Positions 15,934-24,577 are shown, counted from the stretch's first letter. The stretch: DNA of 44,594 bases from an uncultured Collinsella sp. (GCA_902496335.1 CABVAO010000011.1:1-44594); one strand, 5' to 3'. Made by a program: numbers and translations. Notes: a model not told the origin generated them from the letters alone.

Positions 15934-18162
15934 CTAAGCCTGGGGCACCTGACCAGTCGCCAGGATCTGCTCGAGTGCGTCCTCGTCCAGCACGGGTACA
16001 CCCAGCTGCTCGGCTTTGGTGAGCTTGGAGCCCGCTTTGGGGCCGGCGACCAGGTAGCTCGTCTTCTTTGACACGCTGCCCGAAACCTTAGCGCCGAGCA
16101 CCTTGAGCGCCGCGCCCGCCTCGTCGCGCGTGCGATTGACGAGCGTGCCGGTGAGCACGAAGGTCAGACCCGCGAGTGGCTGTGCGTCGGCAAGCTCGCC
16201 TGCCACGCCGGCGTCGGCTGCGGCTTGCGCGTGCGCGGCGCCCAAGTCGACCTCGAGCGACAGGCCCGCCTGGCGCAGGCGCTCCAGCACGGCAAGGTTC
16301 TCGGGCACGGCCAGGAACTGCTTGACGCTCGCCGCAATCTTGGGACCGATGCCCTCGCACTCGGCGATATCCTCTTCGCTCGCCAAGATGAGCTTGTCGA
16401 TCGACAGGAATCGCTCGGAAATGACCTCGCCCACGCTCTTGCCCACGTGGCGGATGCCCAGGGCAAACAGCACGCGACCGAGCGGCTGGCTCTTGGACTT
16501 GTTGAGCTCGGCGATGATTTTCTCGGCCGTCTTGAGGCCTACCGGAATGGGGTCGCCCTTCTTGACGCCCTTTTTGCTGTTGGAGCTGGCATAGGTGCGC
16601 CCCGTGTCCAGGCCGGCGATGTCGTCGACTGTGAGCTGGTAGAAGTCCGCGACGTCGTGGATCAGCCCGGCGGCGATCATCTTGTCGACGATCTCGTCGC
16701 CCAGGCCATCAACGTCCATGCAGCCGCGGCTCACCCAGTGGAGCAGGCGCTCCTTGAGCTGCGCGGGGCAGTCGATGGAAACGCAACGGTAGGCGACCTC
16801 GCCGTCCTCGTGGACCACGGGGCTACCGCACACGGGGCAGACCTCGGGCATGTACCAGTCAACCGAATCGGCCGGGCGCTTATCGAGCACCGGGCCCACG
16901 ACCTCGGGGATTACGTCGCCCGCCTTGTGCACGATGATGGTGTCGCCCTCGCGCACGTTTTTGCGGCGGATCTCGTCGATATTGTGCAGCGTGGCGCGCG
17001 CGATGGTGGAGCCGGCGACCGTCACCGGGTCGAACTCGGCGACCGGCGTGAGCACACCGGTGCGGCCCACCTGGATGCGAATTTCGCGCAGAACGGTTTG
17101 CTTTTCCTCGGGCGGGAACTTAAAGGCAATGGCCCAGCGCGGCGCGCGGGCGGTAAAGCCCAGGTCGAGCTGCTGTTGAAAGCTGTCGACCTTTACGACC
17201 ACGCCGTCGATATCGTAGTCCAGGTCGCCGCGATGCTCGAGCGCCTGGGCACAGAACTCGTGGACTTCGGCCGGCGTGGCGCAACGAGCCACGTTGGGGT
17301 TGACGCTAAAGCCGGCGCTACGCAACCAATCGAGAAACTCGCGCTGGCTGTGAACATGCAGCGGGTCGGTATCGGCGATGGCATAGATAAAGGTGGCCAG
17401 GTCGCGGCGCGCCGTGACCTTGGGGTCCTTTTGGCGCAGGCTGCCGGCGGCGGCGTTGCGCGGGTTGGCGAAGGGGTCGCGGCCCTCAGCATCGGCCTCG
17501 TCGTTCAGACGAACAAAGCTGCCCTTGGGCATATAGACCTCGCCGCGCACCTCAATGGTGCGCTCGCGGTCGGCACCCATGTGGGCGAGCGCAGGCTCGG
17601 ACAGGTGCATGGGCACATCCTTGATAGTACGCACGTTGAGCGACACGTCCTCGCCCGTGGCGCCATCGCCACGTGTGGCCGCACGTACGAAGGTGCCGTT
17701 TTGGTAGGTAAGCGCCACGCCCAGGCCGTCGATCTTAAGCTCGCAGGTATAAGTGACGCTGCCGGCACCGAGGGCATCCTCAGTGCGCTGGAGCCACGCG
17801 TCGAGTTCGTCCAGATCCATGGCATCGTCCATGGAATACATGCGTGCCATATGCGTGACCGGCGTAAACTGCTCGCTCACGTAGCCGCCCACGCGCTGGG
17901 TATAGCTGTCGGGCGTCACCAGGTCAGGGTAGGTGGCCTCGATTTCCTGCAGTTCAACGAGCATTTTGTCGAAGGCGGCGTCCGTGATCTCGGGCGCATC
18001 GAGCATGTAGTAGCGATAGGCGTGATAGTCGAGCTCGTGGCGCAGCTCGGCCGCGCGCGCTGCCGCCTGGGCACGGGCATCGACCGGTGCAGCGGTATCC
18101 GTGCTCGCTAGCGTTTCGGTATCGATGTCCACACCGTCACCAAACAGGCTCGATTGCTCCAT
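15934..18162 (-). CDS. ligA: NAD-dependent DNA ligase
   Basis: A 742-residue replication and repair ligase that joins nicks in duplex DNA using NAD+. An N-terminal Ia domain (about 35-105, with HAYRYYMLDAPEITDAAFD) binds NMN. The adenylation domain follows with nucleophile Lys in CELKIDG. Next come an OB fold with DGVVVKVD and SVDWYMPEVC, a zinc finger with four Cys (CPVCGSP and CVSIDCPAQ), and helix-hairpin-helix repeats. A C-terminal BRCT domain (about 655-735, LAGLTFVLTGTL) completes the protein. The ATG at 18162 has AAGGAG at the right distance. The gene is slightly longer than the E. coli enzyme owing to an extra N-terminal stretch (about 30 residues) and an acidic/Ala linker before BRCT. 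Confidence 0.95.
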   Translation of the reverse strand: MEQSSLFGDGVDIDTETLASTDTAAPVDARAQAAARAAELRHELDYHAYRYYMLDAPEITDAAFDKMLVELQEIEATYPDLVTPDSYTQRVGGYVSEQFTPVTHMARMYSMDDAMDLDELDAWLQRTEDALGAGSVTYTCELKIDGLGVALTYQNGTFVRAATRGDGATGEDVSLNVRTIKDVPMHLSEPALAHMGADRERTIEVRGEVYMPKGSFVRLNDEADAEGRDPFANPRNAAAGSLRQKDPKVTARRDLATFIYAIADTDPLHVHSQREFLDWLRSAGFSVNPNVARCATPAEVHEFCAQALEHRGDLDYDIDGVVVKVDSFQQQLDLGFTARAPRWAIAFKFPPEEKQTVLREIRIQVGRTGVLTPVAEFDPVTVAGSTIARATLHNIDEIRRKNVREGDTIIVHKAGDVIPEVVGPVLDKRPADSVDWYMPEVCPVCGSPVVHEDGEVAYRCVSIDCPAQLKERLLHWVSRGCMDVDGLGDEIVDKMIAAGLIHDVADFYQLTVDDIAGLDTGRTYASSNSKKGVKKGDPIPVGLKTAEKIIAELNKSKSQPLGRVLFALGIRHVGKSVGEVISERFLSIDKLILASEEDIAECEGIGPKIAASVKQFLAVPENLAVLERLRQAGLSLEVDLGAAHAQAAADAGVAGELADAQPLAGLTFVLTGTLVNRTRDEAGAALKVLGAKVSGSVSKKTSYLVAGPKAGSKLTKAEQLGVPVLDEDALEQILATGQVPQA

Positions 18163-18348
18163 AGCGGCACTCCTTCGCTCGATTTCAAACGGATACAAGA
18201 GTACCACCGGTCGCAACGGGGCCGAATAGCGGTCTCAAACCGCACCGAATCGGCAGCCGCCAGACTGGGGTGGATCGCGCGATCAAACCATGCCCTTGCC
18301 ATTTCTAAATGATCCGTTTTCCTCCGTCCCCAACGGATCAATAAGAAA

Positions 18349-18384
18349 AGAGGGGCTGTCCCGCGTTGGTGGGACAGCCCCTCT
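18349..18384 (-). terminator. terminator of the HtrA-like gene
   Basis: A perfect 14-bp stem AGAGGGGCTGTCCC with an 8-base loop, followed on the minus strand by a T-rich run (TTTTCTTATT). It lies between the protease stop (18411) and the ligA start. Confidence 0.85.
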
Positions 18385-18410
18385 GGCATCGGTATGAGCG
18401 AAACGGCTCG

Positions 18411-19877
18411 CTAGTAGCCCTGGCCGTAGCCTTGACCCTGGCCCTGGCCCTGCTGGCCTAGCAGCTCCTCCAGGTACTGGCGCAGCTGCTCGTCGGTAAT
18501 ACCGCCGTTGCCGGTGTCGGTCGCGCTGTCATCCTGCTGCTGGTTCTGCAGCTTCTCGTCGGAGCCCAGCTCGACGGTGACCTTCTCCTCGTCCTTGCCG
18601 CGCATGAGCGTGATCTCGACCTTCTCGCCCACCTCGTGGCTGCGCAGCGCGATGATCAGGCCATCGGCGCTCGTAATCTCGTCATCGCCCAGCTTGGTAA
18701 TGACATCGCCCTCCTGAATGCCGGCCTTGGCGGCGGGGCCATCCTCAACGACGCTCGCCACGTACGCGCCGCTATCGGTGCTCAGCTTGTTGGTACGGGC
18801 GTTGAGCGCATTGACGCTCGAAAGCGTGGCGCCCAGGTACGGATGCACCGGCGTCTTGCCGCCGATGATCTGGTCGGCAATGTTCTTGGCGTAGTTAACG
18901 GGAATAGCAAAGCCAACGCCCGAGCTGCAGCCCGAGTAGCTCTCGATGAGCGAATTGATACCCACGAGCTCGCCATTATCGTTGACGAGCGCGCCGCCGG
19001 AGTTGCCCGGGTTGATGGCAGCATCGGTCTGAATCATGTTTGCATAAATGGTGTTGCCGCTGGTAGAGCTCATGGCCGTGGAGCGATACAACGCCGACAC
19101 GATTCCCGTGGAGACAGACTGCTCGTTGCCGAACGGCGAGCCGATCGCCATGACCCACTCGCCCACGTTGAGCTTGGAGGAATCACCGATCTCAATCGGC
19201 GTGAGCTTGGAGGCGTCAGCATCCTTGAGCTTGATGACGGCTAGGTCGCTCGAAGCATCGTTGCCCACGAACTCGGCCTCGTAGGTGGTGCCGTCGTCCA
19301 TGGTAACCACGTACTGGTCATAGCCATCGACCACGTGGTTGTTGGTGAGGATGTGGCCCTCGGTATCGAGCACCACGCCCGAACCGACGCTGCCCGAGCT
19401 GTCCGACTCGTCGGCAGACTGCGAAAGCGAGCCATTCTGGCTACCGCTCGAAGTGGCGGTAATGGAAACGACGGAGGGCAGGGCCTTGGCAGAAACGGCC
19501 TCGGCCAACGTGGTGTCCTCGGAATCAATCGTAATCTTTTGCGTCGATGAGCCCGAAGCGCCCGCCGTCACGGCGTTCTTGCCGCCGCCAATGTTGAGCG
19601 TGCCGCTCATGATAAGCGCGATGACCAGCAGGGCACCGCAGGCGCAGCCGGCGAGCGCCGTAATAAAGATCGGCAGCTTTTTGGTCTTGGTCTTGACCAC
19701 CGTGTGCTTGTTCACGACCTGTTGGCCGCCCAGCGGCTTGCCGGTCTGCGTGTCGAAGGCCTGCACGTAGGGAATGTTGCCATCGGCAGGCGTCGACTCC
19801 ACCTGCACGCGCGGCTGCTGCTGAGTCTCGCCGGCGTGGTCCGCATCCTGGGGACGCTGGGAATCGTTCTCGCTCAT
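18411..19877 (-). CDS. membrane-anchored HtrA/DegP-like serine protease
   Basis: A 488-residue protease for envelope protein quality control. A cytoplasmic N-terminus (1-67) is followed by one membrane helix (68-90, LPIFITALAGCACGALLVIA) that places the enzyme outside. The trypsin-like domain carries the triad His (LTNNHVVDG), Asp (SSDLAVIKL) and Ser (NPGNSGGAL). A PDZ domain (about 375-465, with GPAAKAGIQEGDVITKLGDDEI) binds C-terminal ends of substrates. The C-terminus is a Gln/Gly tail (QGQGQGQGYGQGY). AAAGGA precedes the ATG at 19877. The gene is monocistronic, with hairpins on both sides. Confidence 0.92.
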   Translation of the reverse strand: MSENDSQRPQDADHAGETQQQPRVQVESTPADGNIPYVQAFDTQTGKPLGGQQVVNKHTVVKTKTKKLPIFITALAGCACGALLVIALIMSGTLNIGGGKNAVTAGASGSSTQKITIDSEDTTLAEAVSAKALPSVVSITATSSGSQNGSLSQSADESDSSGSVGSGVVLDTEGHILTNNHVVDGYDQYVVTMDDGTTYEAEFVGNDASSDLAVIKLKDADASKLTPIEIGDSSKLNVGEWVMAIGSPFGNEQSVSTGIVSALYRSTAMSSTSGNTIYANMIQTDAAINPGNSGGALVNDNGELVGINSLIESYSGCSSGVGFAIPVNYAKNIADQIIGGKTPVHPYLGATLSSVNALNARTNKLSTDSGAYVASVVEDGPAAKAGIQEGDVITKLGDDEITSADGLIIALRSHEVGEKVEITLMRGKDEEKVTVELGSDEKLQNQQQDDSATDTGNGGITDEQLRQYLEELLGQQGQGQGQGYGQGY

Positions 19878-19906
19878 AGCTGCGATCCTTTCGTCAAATA
19901 ACCAAA

Positions 19907-19930
19907 GGCCCGCCAAACATGTGGCGGGCC
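19907..19930 (-). terminator. hairpin terminator downstream of the GlnR-like gene
   Basis: Perfect 8-bp arms GGCCCGCC / GGCGGGCC and an 8-base loop. On the minus strand they are followed by TTTGGTTATTT. It lies 30 bases upstream of the protease start, so it separates the regulator transcript from the protease. Confidence 0.6.
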
Positions 19931-20048
19931 ATCATTGTTCACGTTGAGTTGTACCCCAATATGCGGGCGCACGTGTATGAGAACGCAATCTTTTAGGAAG
20001 GCTTAAGTTCTGTTGCAGGCCCGAAAGGAATCCGTACCTGCGTCAAAA

Positions 20049-20081
20049 CCACCACAAAAGTGCCTGTCCCCTTTGTGGTGG
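20049..20081. repeat. palindromic repeat family A, copy 4
   Basis: A 33-base unit, arms CCACCACAAAAG and CCTTTGTGGTGG with a TGCCTGTCC loop. It ends four bases from the stop codon of the GlnR-like gene. Like most copies of families A and B, it lies right at the 3' end of a gene. Confidence 0.9.
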
Positions 20082-20085
20082 AAAG

Positions 20086-20748
20086 CTAGTCCTTAAACAG
20101 ATAGCCCACGCCGCGGACGGTGGTGATATGTGCCGCAATCTGCGGGCCCACCTTGGAGCGGATGCGTCGGATGTGCACGTCGACGGTGCGCGTGCCGCCG
20201 CAGTACTCAAAGCCCCACACGTGGTGCAGCAGCACTTCGCGGCTGTAGGCACGGTTGGGGTGCGTCGCCAAAAAGCTCAGCAGCGAGTACTCCATCAGCG
20301 TCAGGTCAATGGGCTCGTTATCGAGCGTCACCTGGTAGGTAGCCAAGTTGATCTCGAGGTTGTCAATGTTGAGCACATCGTCGGCGGTAACGGTCTCCTC
20401 CTCGCCCATCAGGCGCTGCGCGCGAGCCTTGAGCTCGTTGGGCGTCGCCGTGGGGCATACAAAGTCGGCATGCGCGTGATTCGGCAGACGCAGGGTGCCG
20501 AGCGCCTCGTCGTCGACGATCACCAGCATGGGGACGCCGCCGCGGTCGTCGAGCCATTTGGCAATCTGATCGATGCGGTCGCTGCGGATGCCATCGGAAT
20601 CGAGAATCAGCAGGTCAAAGTCGTGCGCCGCAGTCGGCGAATCGGGGGTGGCCAGGCTCACCTCGACACCCAGGGTGGTCGTCAAGCTGCGGGCAAACTC
20701 GTGGAAGCGCGTCGTGCGCGCCATGAACAGGGCACTCTTTTCGGACAT
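20086..20748 (-). CDS. GlnR-like atypical OmpR-family response regulator
   Basis: A 220-residue transcription factor. The N-terminal receiver-like domain (about 1-110) lacks the usual acidic pair at the end of strand 1 (the start reads MSEKSALFMART). It keeps one possible phosphate-site Asp in LLILDSDG, so it is probably not controlled by a histidine kinase in the normal way. The C-terminal winged helix (about 125-220) contains YSREVLLHHVWGFEYCGG then TRTVDVHIRRIRSKVG and TTVRGVGYLF. That is very like actinobacterial GlnR, the nitrogen regulator with an orphan receiver. It lies 50 bases downstream of the glutamine synthetase-like gene in the same direction, supporting a nitrogen role. GGAGG precedes the ATG at 20748. 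Confidence 0.72.
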   Translation of the reverse strand: MSEKSALFMARTTRFHEFARSLTTTLGVEVSLATPDSPTAAHDFDLLILDSDGIRSDRIDQIAKWLDDRGGVPMLVIVDDEALGTLRLPNHAHADFVCPTATPNELKARAQRLMGEEETVTADDVLNIDNLEINLATYQVTLDNEPIDLTLMEYSLLSFLATHPNRAYSREVLLHHVWGFEYCGGTRTVDVHIRRIRSKVGPQIAAHITTVRGVGYLFKD

Positions 20749-20798
20749 ATCGGCCTCCAAAAAAATGAGCTCAATCGTACTGAAACAAGCCAGCGCGA

Positions 20799-22136
20799 TT
20801 AGGAGTTCGCCAGGTAGTGCTTGATCTCCCACTCGGTGATCGTGGACTCAAACTTATGCCACTCGTCGCGCTTCTTTTTGAGGAAGAAGCTGTGGATGTG
20901 CTCGCCGAGGGCATCCTTCATAAACTGCGAGTCCTCAAACACGTCGAGCGCCTCTTTGAGCGAGCGCGGCAGCGGCGTGTAGCCGGCCTCGACCATCTGG
21001 CGGTCGGTAAGCTTGAGCGTCTCAGCCGTTGCCTCGGGCGGGAGTTCCAGTTTGCGCTCGATGCCGTCCAGACCAGCCGCCAGCGTGACGGCGTTGACCA
21101 GGTACGGGTTGGCCATGGGGTCGGGGCTACGAAGCTCGATGCGCGTGGACAGCTGCTTGCCGGGCTTGTAGACCGGGATGCGGACCATGCTCGCGCGGTT
21201 GCGCAGGCCCCACGTGGCGTACTGCGGCACGGAGTCGCCGCCCGTGGTGATGCGCTTGTACGAGTTGACCGTGGGGTTAGTGATAGCGCTGATCTCGCGC
21301 GCGTGTGCCAGAATGCCGGCCATGTAGTGCTTGGCGATATCGGAGAGGTGATACTTCTCGTCGTCCTCGCCCCAAAAGACGTTGTTGCCGTCGTGGTCGA
21401 ATAGCGACTGGCACAGGAACATAGCGCTGCCGTCCTCGCCCGCCAGCGGCTTGGGCATAAAGGAGGCGTGGCACCCGCTCTCGTAAGCCTGCTGCTTAAT
21501 GATGAGTTTGGCCGTGGTGATGGCGTCGGACATGCTCAGGGCCTCGGCGTGGCGCAGGCTCATGCCGTGCTGCGAGCGACCGGCGGCGTGGAAGGTGTAC
21601 TCCACGGGCACGGACATCTTCTCGAGCGTAAGGACCGTGTTGCGGCGCAGGTCGCGGGCGGCATCGCTCACCGAAAGATCGAAGTAGCCCACGTTGTCGA
21701 GCGGCTCGGGCGTGTGCTCGTCGGGGAAGTAGTAATACTCCAGCTCGGCGCCCACGTTGAGCAGATAGCCAGCCTTCTCGGCCTTGCGGAACATGCGGCG
21801 CAGGGCATCGCGTGGATCGCCGGCAAAGGGCTTGCAATCGGGAGTGCACACGTCGCAGAACACGCGGGCGACGCCGTTGTGGCTCGGGCGCCACGGCAGG
21901 ATCTGGAAGGTCGAAGCATCGGGAAACGCCAGCATGTCGGCTTCCTCGGGCGTGGCAAAGCCCTCGATGGCGGAGCCGTCAAAGCCAATACCCTCCTCAA
22001 AAGCGACCTCGAGGTCCTCGGGGCTAATGGCAAAGTTCTTGAGGCGGCCGAGAATGTCGACAAACCACAGACGCACAAAGCGGATGTCGCGCTGCTCTAC
22101 GGAGCGGAGTACGTAATCGATGTTCTGCTGGTTCAT
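20799..22136 (-). CDS. glutamine synthetase family protein (GSI-like) with altered metal ligands
   Basis: A 445-residue protein with GS type I architecture: an N-terminal beta-grasp (about 15-100, signature GFDGSAIEGF) and a catalytic domain with GAELEYYYF, NPTVNSYKRI and STRIELRSPDPMANPYL. GSI makes glutamine from glutamate, ammonia and ATP. However, the usual E-x6-E metal pair reads FHAAGRSQHGM here (relatives read FHEDGPSQHEI), and the usual NGSGMH reads EDGSAMF. Two n1 metal Glu and the n2/substrate His are therefore replaced. There is no adenylylation Tyr loop. It may be a specialised ligase or a sensor rather than a normal GS. It is the first gene of an operon with the GlnR-like regulator. 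Confidence 0.8.
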   Translation of the reverse strand: MNQQNIDYVLRSVEQRDIRFVRLWFVDILGRLKNFAISPEDLEVAFEEGIGFDGSAIEGFATPEEADMLAFPDASTFQILPWRPSHNGVARVFCDVCTPDCKPFAGDPRDALRRMFRKAEKAGYLLNVGAELEYYYFPDEHTPEPLDNVGYFDLSVSDAARDLRRNTVLTLEKMSVPVEYTFHAAGRSQHGMSLRHAEALSMSDAITTAKLIIKQQAYESGCHASFMPKPLAGEDGSAMFLCQSLFDHDGNNVFWGEDDEKYHLSDIAKHYMAGILAHAREISAITNPTVNSYKRITTGGDSVPQYATWGLRNRASMVRIPVYKPGKQLSTRIELRSPDPMANPYLVNAVTLAAGLDGIERKLELPPEATAETLKLTDRQMVEAGYTPLPRSLKEALDVFEDSQFMKDALGEHIHSFFLKKKRDEWHKFESTITEWEIKHYLANS

Positions 22137-22270
22137 GTCGCTCCCCTTTCTTTCGGGCGGGTTTCGACTGGTCTATATCGCAGATACTATCGCAGAAAAA
22201 TGTTTCCGCAGGGTTAAAGCGTATCAAGCGCTCAAAAAACGCGTGCGAACAGGCAGTTGCGAACGAGCGG

Positions 22271-23293
22271 CTAGCGCGAGGTCGAGGCGCGGTGTTCGAT
22301 GTGGCCGGGGATCTCGATGCGTTTGGGCGCCAGCTTCGCGGCCTCGCCCACGGTGGTGGTAACAACGTCGATACGCTCGGAGAGACGCTCGACCACGCGC
22401 TCGGCAATGGTGAGGGTGTCTTGCGCTGCCGTGGTGACGCCGCCAAAGAGCACATGGTTCCAGGGGTAGTCGTCAAACGTCGCGATCTTGAGCCCCGCCG
22501 GCAGCGAGGGTCCCAGCTGCGCTAGCGCCTCGGTCAGGCGCAGGAAAACCAAGCCGTTGACAGCAATGAGGCCGAGCTTTTTGCCTGCATAGCCGCGGAT
22601 GGTCTCGTCCAAGCGGCCGACGCCCGAGACGCCACCGTCGGCCAGAGTGACGACCTCACCCGCAAGGCCGCGTCGCGAAAGTTCGTCGGCAAAGGCCTCG
22701 GCACGCTCGCGACGCACGGGGCTGTCGTCGCTTGCCTCGGTGAGCAGGCACAGGCGCTCGCTGCCAGCGGCGGCGAGCTCGTCTACCAAGCCAGCGACCA
22801 GCTCACGGTTGTTAGATGTCACCAGATCGACACCGCCGTCGGCAACGTCGCGGTCGAGCAGCACAACAGGCAGACGTCCCGCTGCCGCGGCGATCGCCTC
22901 GTCATTGCCTCCGCAGGTGTTGACGACCAGGCCGTCCACGCCGGCATCGATAAGCCTGGTGAGCGACTCCGCTTCCTTAGCGGGGTCGTTGCCGCTAATG
23001 GCCGTCATGAGCGAGCAGCCGCGCGCGGCGGCGCTGACGGAAAGCCCTTCGAGCATGGCGCTAGAGAATGGGTTGGCGATGTCGGCCAGGATCACGCCGA
23101 TGAGGTTGGTGCGCGAGCTGCGTAGATTGCGCGCGGCGGCACGCGGGCGATAGCCGGTGCGCTCGATAACCGCCGCGATGCGAGCACGGGTTTCCTCAGT
23201 CATTTGCCCGGGGCGGTTGTTGAGATAGCGCGAGACCGTGGCCGGGCTCACGCCCGCCTCGGCGGCAATGTCCTTGATTCTCATCTGCGCCAT
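22271..23293 (-). CDS. LacI-family repressor, probable KdgR-like regulator
   Basis: A 340-residue regulator. The helix-turn-helix (RIKDIAAEAGVSPATVSRYL) is at residues 4-23 and the hinge helix (AAARNLRSS) near 55. A periplasmic-binding-protein-like effector domain starts at NLIGVILADIANPFSS. It is divergent from kdgK. The space between them carries a palindrome ACGAAA-N4-TTTCGT, found again at the HIT-gntP and yczE promoters. It is therefore the best candidate repressor of that set, with KDG or a related uronate as inducer (inference). Start: ATG 23293; a second ATG three codons later (23284) is equally possible. Confidence 0.85.
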   Translation of the reverse strand: MAQMRIKDIAAEAGVSPATVSRYLNNRPGQMTEETRARIAAVIERTGYRPRAAARNLRSSRTNLIGVILADIANPFSSAMLEGLSVSAAARGCSLMTAISGNDPAKEAESLTRLIDAGVDGLVVNTCGGNDEAIAAAAGRLPVVLLDRDVADGGVDLVTSNNRELVAGLVDELAAAGSERLCLLTEASDDSPVRRERAEAFADELSRRGLAGEVVTLADGGVSGVGRLDETIRGYAGKKLGLIAVNGLVFLRLTEALAQLGPSLPAGLKIATFDDYPWNHVLFGGVTTAAQDTLTIAERVVERLSERIDVVTTTVGEAAKLAPKRIEIPGHIEHRASTSR

Positions 23294-23358
23294 AACGCAC
23301 CCCGTTTCCCAATTGTCGGCGGTCTGAGCCATTTTAGGCATTTTTTTAAAAATCTCGG

Positions 23359-23385
23359 TTGCAAAACGCTGTAGGTGAGTATACT
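23359..23385 (+). promoter_or_regulatory. kdgK promoter
   Basis: -10 TATACT lies at 23380-23385. The upstream element is TTGCAA at a short spacing, or GGTTGC at 17 bases. The first operator lies just downstream of the -10, covering the expected start site, a position suited to repression. The same TATACT box precedes the operator at yczE. Confidence 0.55.
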
Positions 23386-23395
23386 ACAACTCGAA

Positions 23396-23424
23396 ACGAA
23401 ACCGATTTCGTAAACCGATTTCGG
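23396..23424. promoter_or_regulatory. LacI-type operator at kdgK (double)
   Basis: A perfect dyad ACGAAA-CCGA-TTTCGT lies at 23396-23411. It is followed at once by a second, imperfect AAACCGATTTCGG. The same core occurs at 28743-28758 and 28869-28884. The site lies between the divergent repressor gene and kdgK. Confidence 0.75.
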
Positions 23425-23427
23425 CGA

Positions 23428-23485
23428 GCGTTGGCACGCAGGTGCAAAGACGCACCCTACCGTCTTGGCACCTGCGTGCCAACGC
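23428..23485 (+). promoter_or_regulatory. E1 leader hairpin, copy at kdgK
   Basis: A 58-base element in the 5' leader: an uninterrupted 18-bp stem (23428-23445 with 23468-23485) and a 22-base loop containing AAGACGCACCCUACCGUCUU, in which AAGAC/GUCUU can form an inner stem. The copy at 28888-28945 has identical size and almost the same loop. Its stem differs by five compensatory base-pair changes, one G-U replacement and one mismatch. This pattern supports a functional RNA structure. Confidence 0.7.
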
Positions 23486-23528
23486 CATATCAAAGGTGTA
23501 CGCACGAGCAAGAAGGAGCTACGCGACC

Positions 23529-24563
23529 ATGGGTAAAACGGTTCTTACCTTCGGCGAGATCATGATGAGGCTATCGCCCAAAGACCACCTGCGCATTGAG
23601 CAGGCGACCGAGTTTGATGTCCGCTACGGCGGCGCCGAGGCAAACACCGCGCTTTCCCTGGCCTACCAGGGCGACAAGGCCACTTACGTCTCCGTTGTCC
23701 CGGCCAACCGTCTGGGCGAGTGCGCCCTGCGTTCGCTGAAGGCCTACGGCGTCGACACCACGCGCGTCGTGCGTCAGGGCGATCGCCTGGGCTCCTATGT
23801 CTTTGAGGTCGGTGCCTCGCAGCGCGGCAACGGCTGCGTCTACGACCGCAAGTACTCTGCCATTAACATGGCCAAGCGCGACGTCTTTGACTGGGACGAG
23901 ATCCTCAAGGGCATCGATGTCTTCTATTTCTCCGGCGTGACGCCCGCTGTCTCCGACGAGATGGCCGCTGCGTGCAAGGATGCCCTCACCGCCTGCCGCG
24001 CCAAGGGCATCACCACCGTGTGCGACGTCAACTATCGCGGCAAGATGTGGTCGCCCGAGAAGTCGCAGGCCACCATGAAGGAACTCCTGCCGCTCGTCGA
24101 CGTCTGCATCGCCAACGACGAGGATGCACCCGCCGGCCTCGGCATGACCTGCGTCTCCGGCTCCCTTGCCCACGGCATCGAGGAGCGCGACACCTACGTC
24201 GAGATGGCCCGCCAGGTCTGCGCCGAGTACGGCTGCAAGAAGGTCGCTTCGGTCGTCCGCAACATCTCCTGCGTCGAGCGCTCCATCTGGATGGGCATGC
24301 TCTATGACGCCGAGAGTGGCGAGCACTGGTTCTCCCCTGCTCACGACGTACACGTACTGGAGGGCGTTGCCGCCGGCGACGCTTTCAACGCTGGCCTCGT
24401 CCATGCCCTCATCAACGACTTTGACCCGCAGGACGCCGTCAACTACGCGATTGCGGCCTCGATCCTCAAGCTCACCATCAAGGGCGATTCCAACTTGGTG
24501 ACCGCAGACGAGATCGCAGCCGTGGCATCCGCCGTCGACGGTGGCACCCGCGTCGCGCGCTAG
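23529..24563 (+). CDS. kdgK: 2-keto-3-deoxygluconate kinase (PfkB/ribokinase family)
   Basis: A 344-residue cytosolic sugar kinase that would phosphorylate KDG to KDPG with ATP. The N-terminal PfkB fold begins TVLTFGEIMMRLSP with YGGAEANTALSLA (sugar-binding GG motif). The C-terminal PfkB signature is GVAAGDAFNAGL with the catalytic Asp. KDG rather than another sugar is inferred from the next gene, eda, and from the LacI/E1 control shared with the uronate genes. The chosen ATG at 23529 has AAGGAG ten bases upstream; a longer frame would run back through the E1 hairpin. First gene of kdgK-eda. Confidence 0.85.
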   Translation: MGKTVLTFGEIMMRLSPKDHLRIEQATEFDVRYGGAEANTALSLAYQGDKATYVSVVPANRLGECALRSLKAYGVDTTRVVRQGDRLGSYVFEVGASQRGNGCVYDRKYSAINMAKRDVFDWDEILKGIDVFYFSGVTPAVSDEMAAACKDALTACRAKGITTVCDVNYRGKMWSPEKSQATMKELLPLVDVCIANDEDAPAGLGMTCVSGSLAHGIEERDTYVEMARQVCAEYGCKKVASVVRNISCVERSIWMGMLYDAESGEHWFSPAHDVHVLEGVAAGDAFNAGLVHALINDFDPQDAVNYAIAASILKLTIKGDSNLVTADEIAAVASAVDGGTRVAR

Positions 24564-24577
24564 TCCGTCTCCATTCC

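Noticed and set aside
16225..18111. Very long open frames opposite ligA and, similarly, opposite the OYE reductase (42491-44404), the DHA2 exporter (33132-35087) and the dehydratase (36331-38874).
   Set aside because: They are mirror frames caused by high GC and codon bias; composition is low-complexity His/Arg/Ala/Gly and no domain is seen, while the opposite strands hold clear families.
23441..23456. GGTGC and GCACC in the kdgK E1 element could form a different small hairpin.
   Set aside because: The pairing is lost in the yczE copy, whereas the 18-bp outer stem is kept with compensatory changes.
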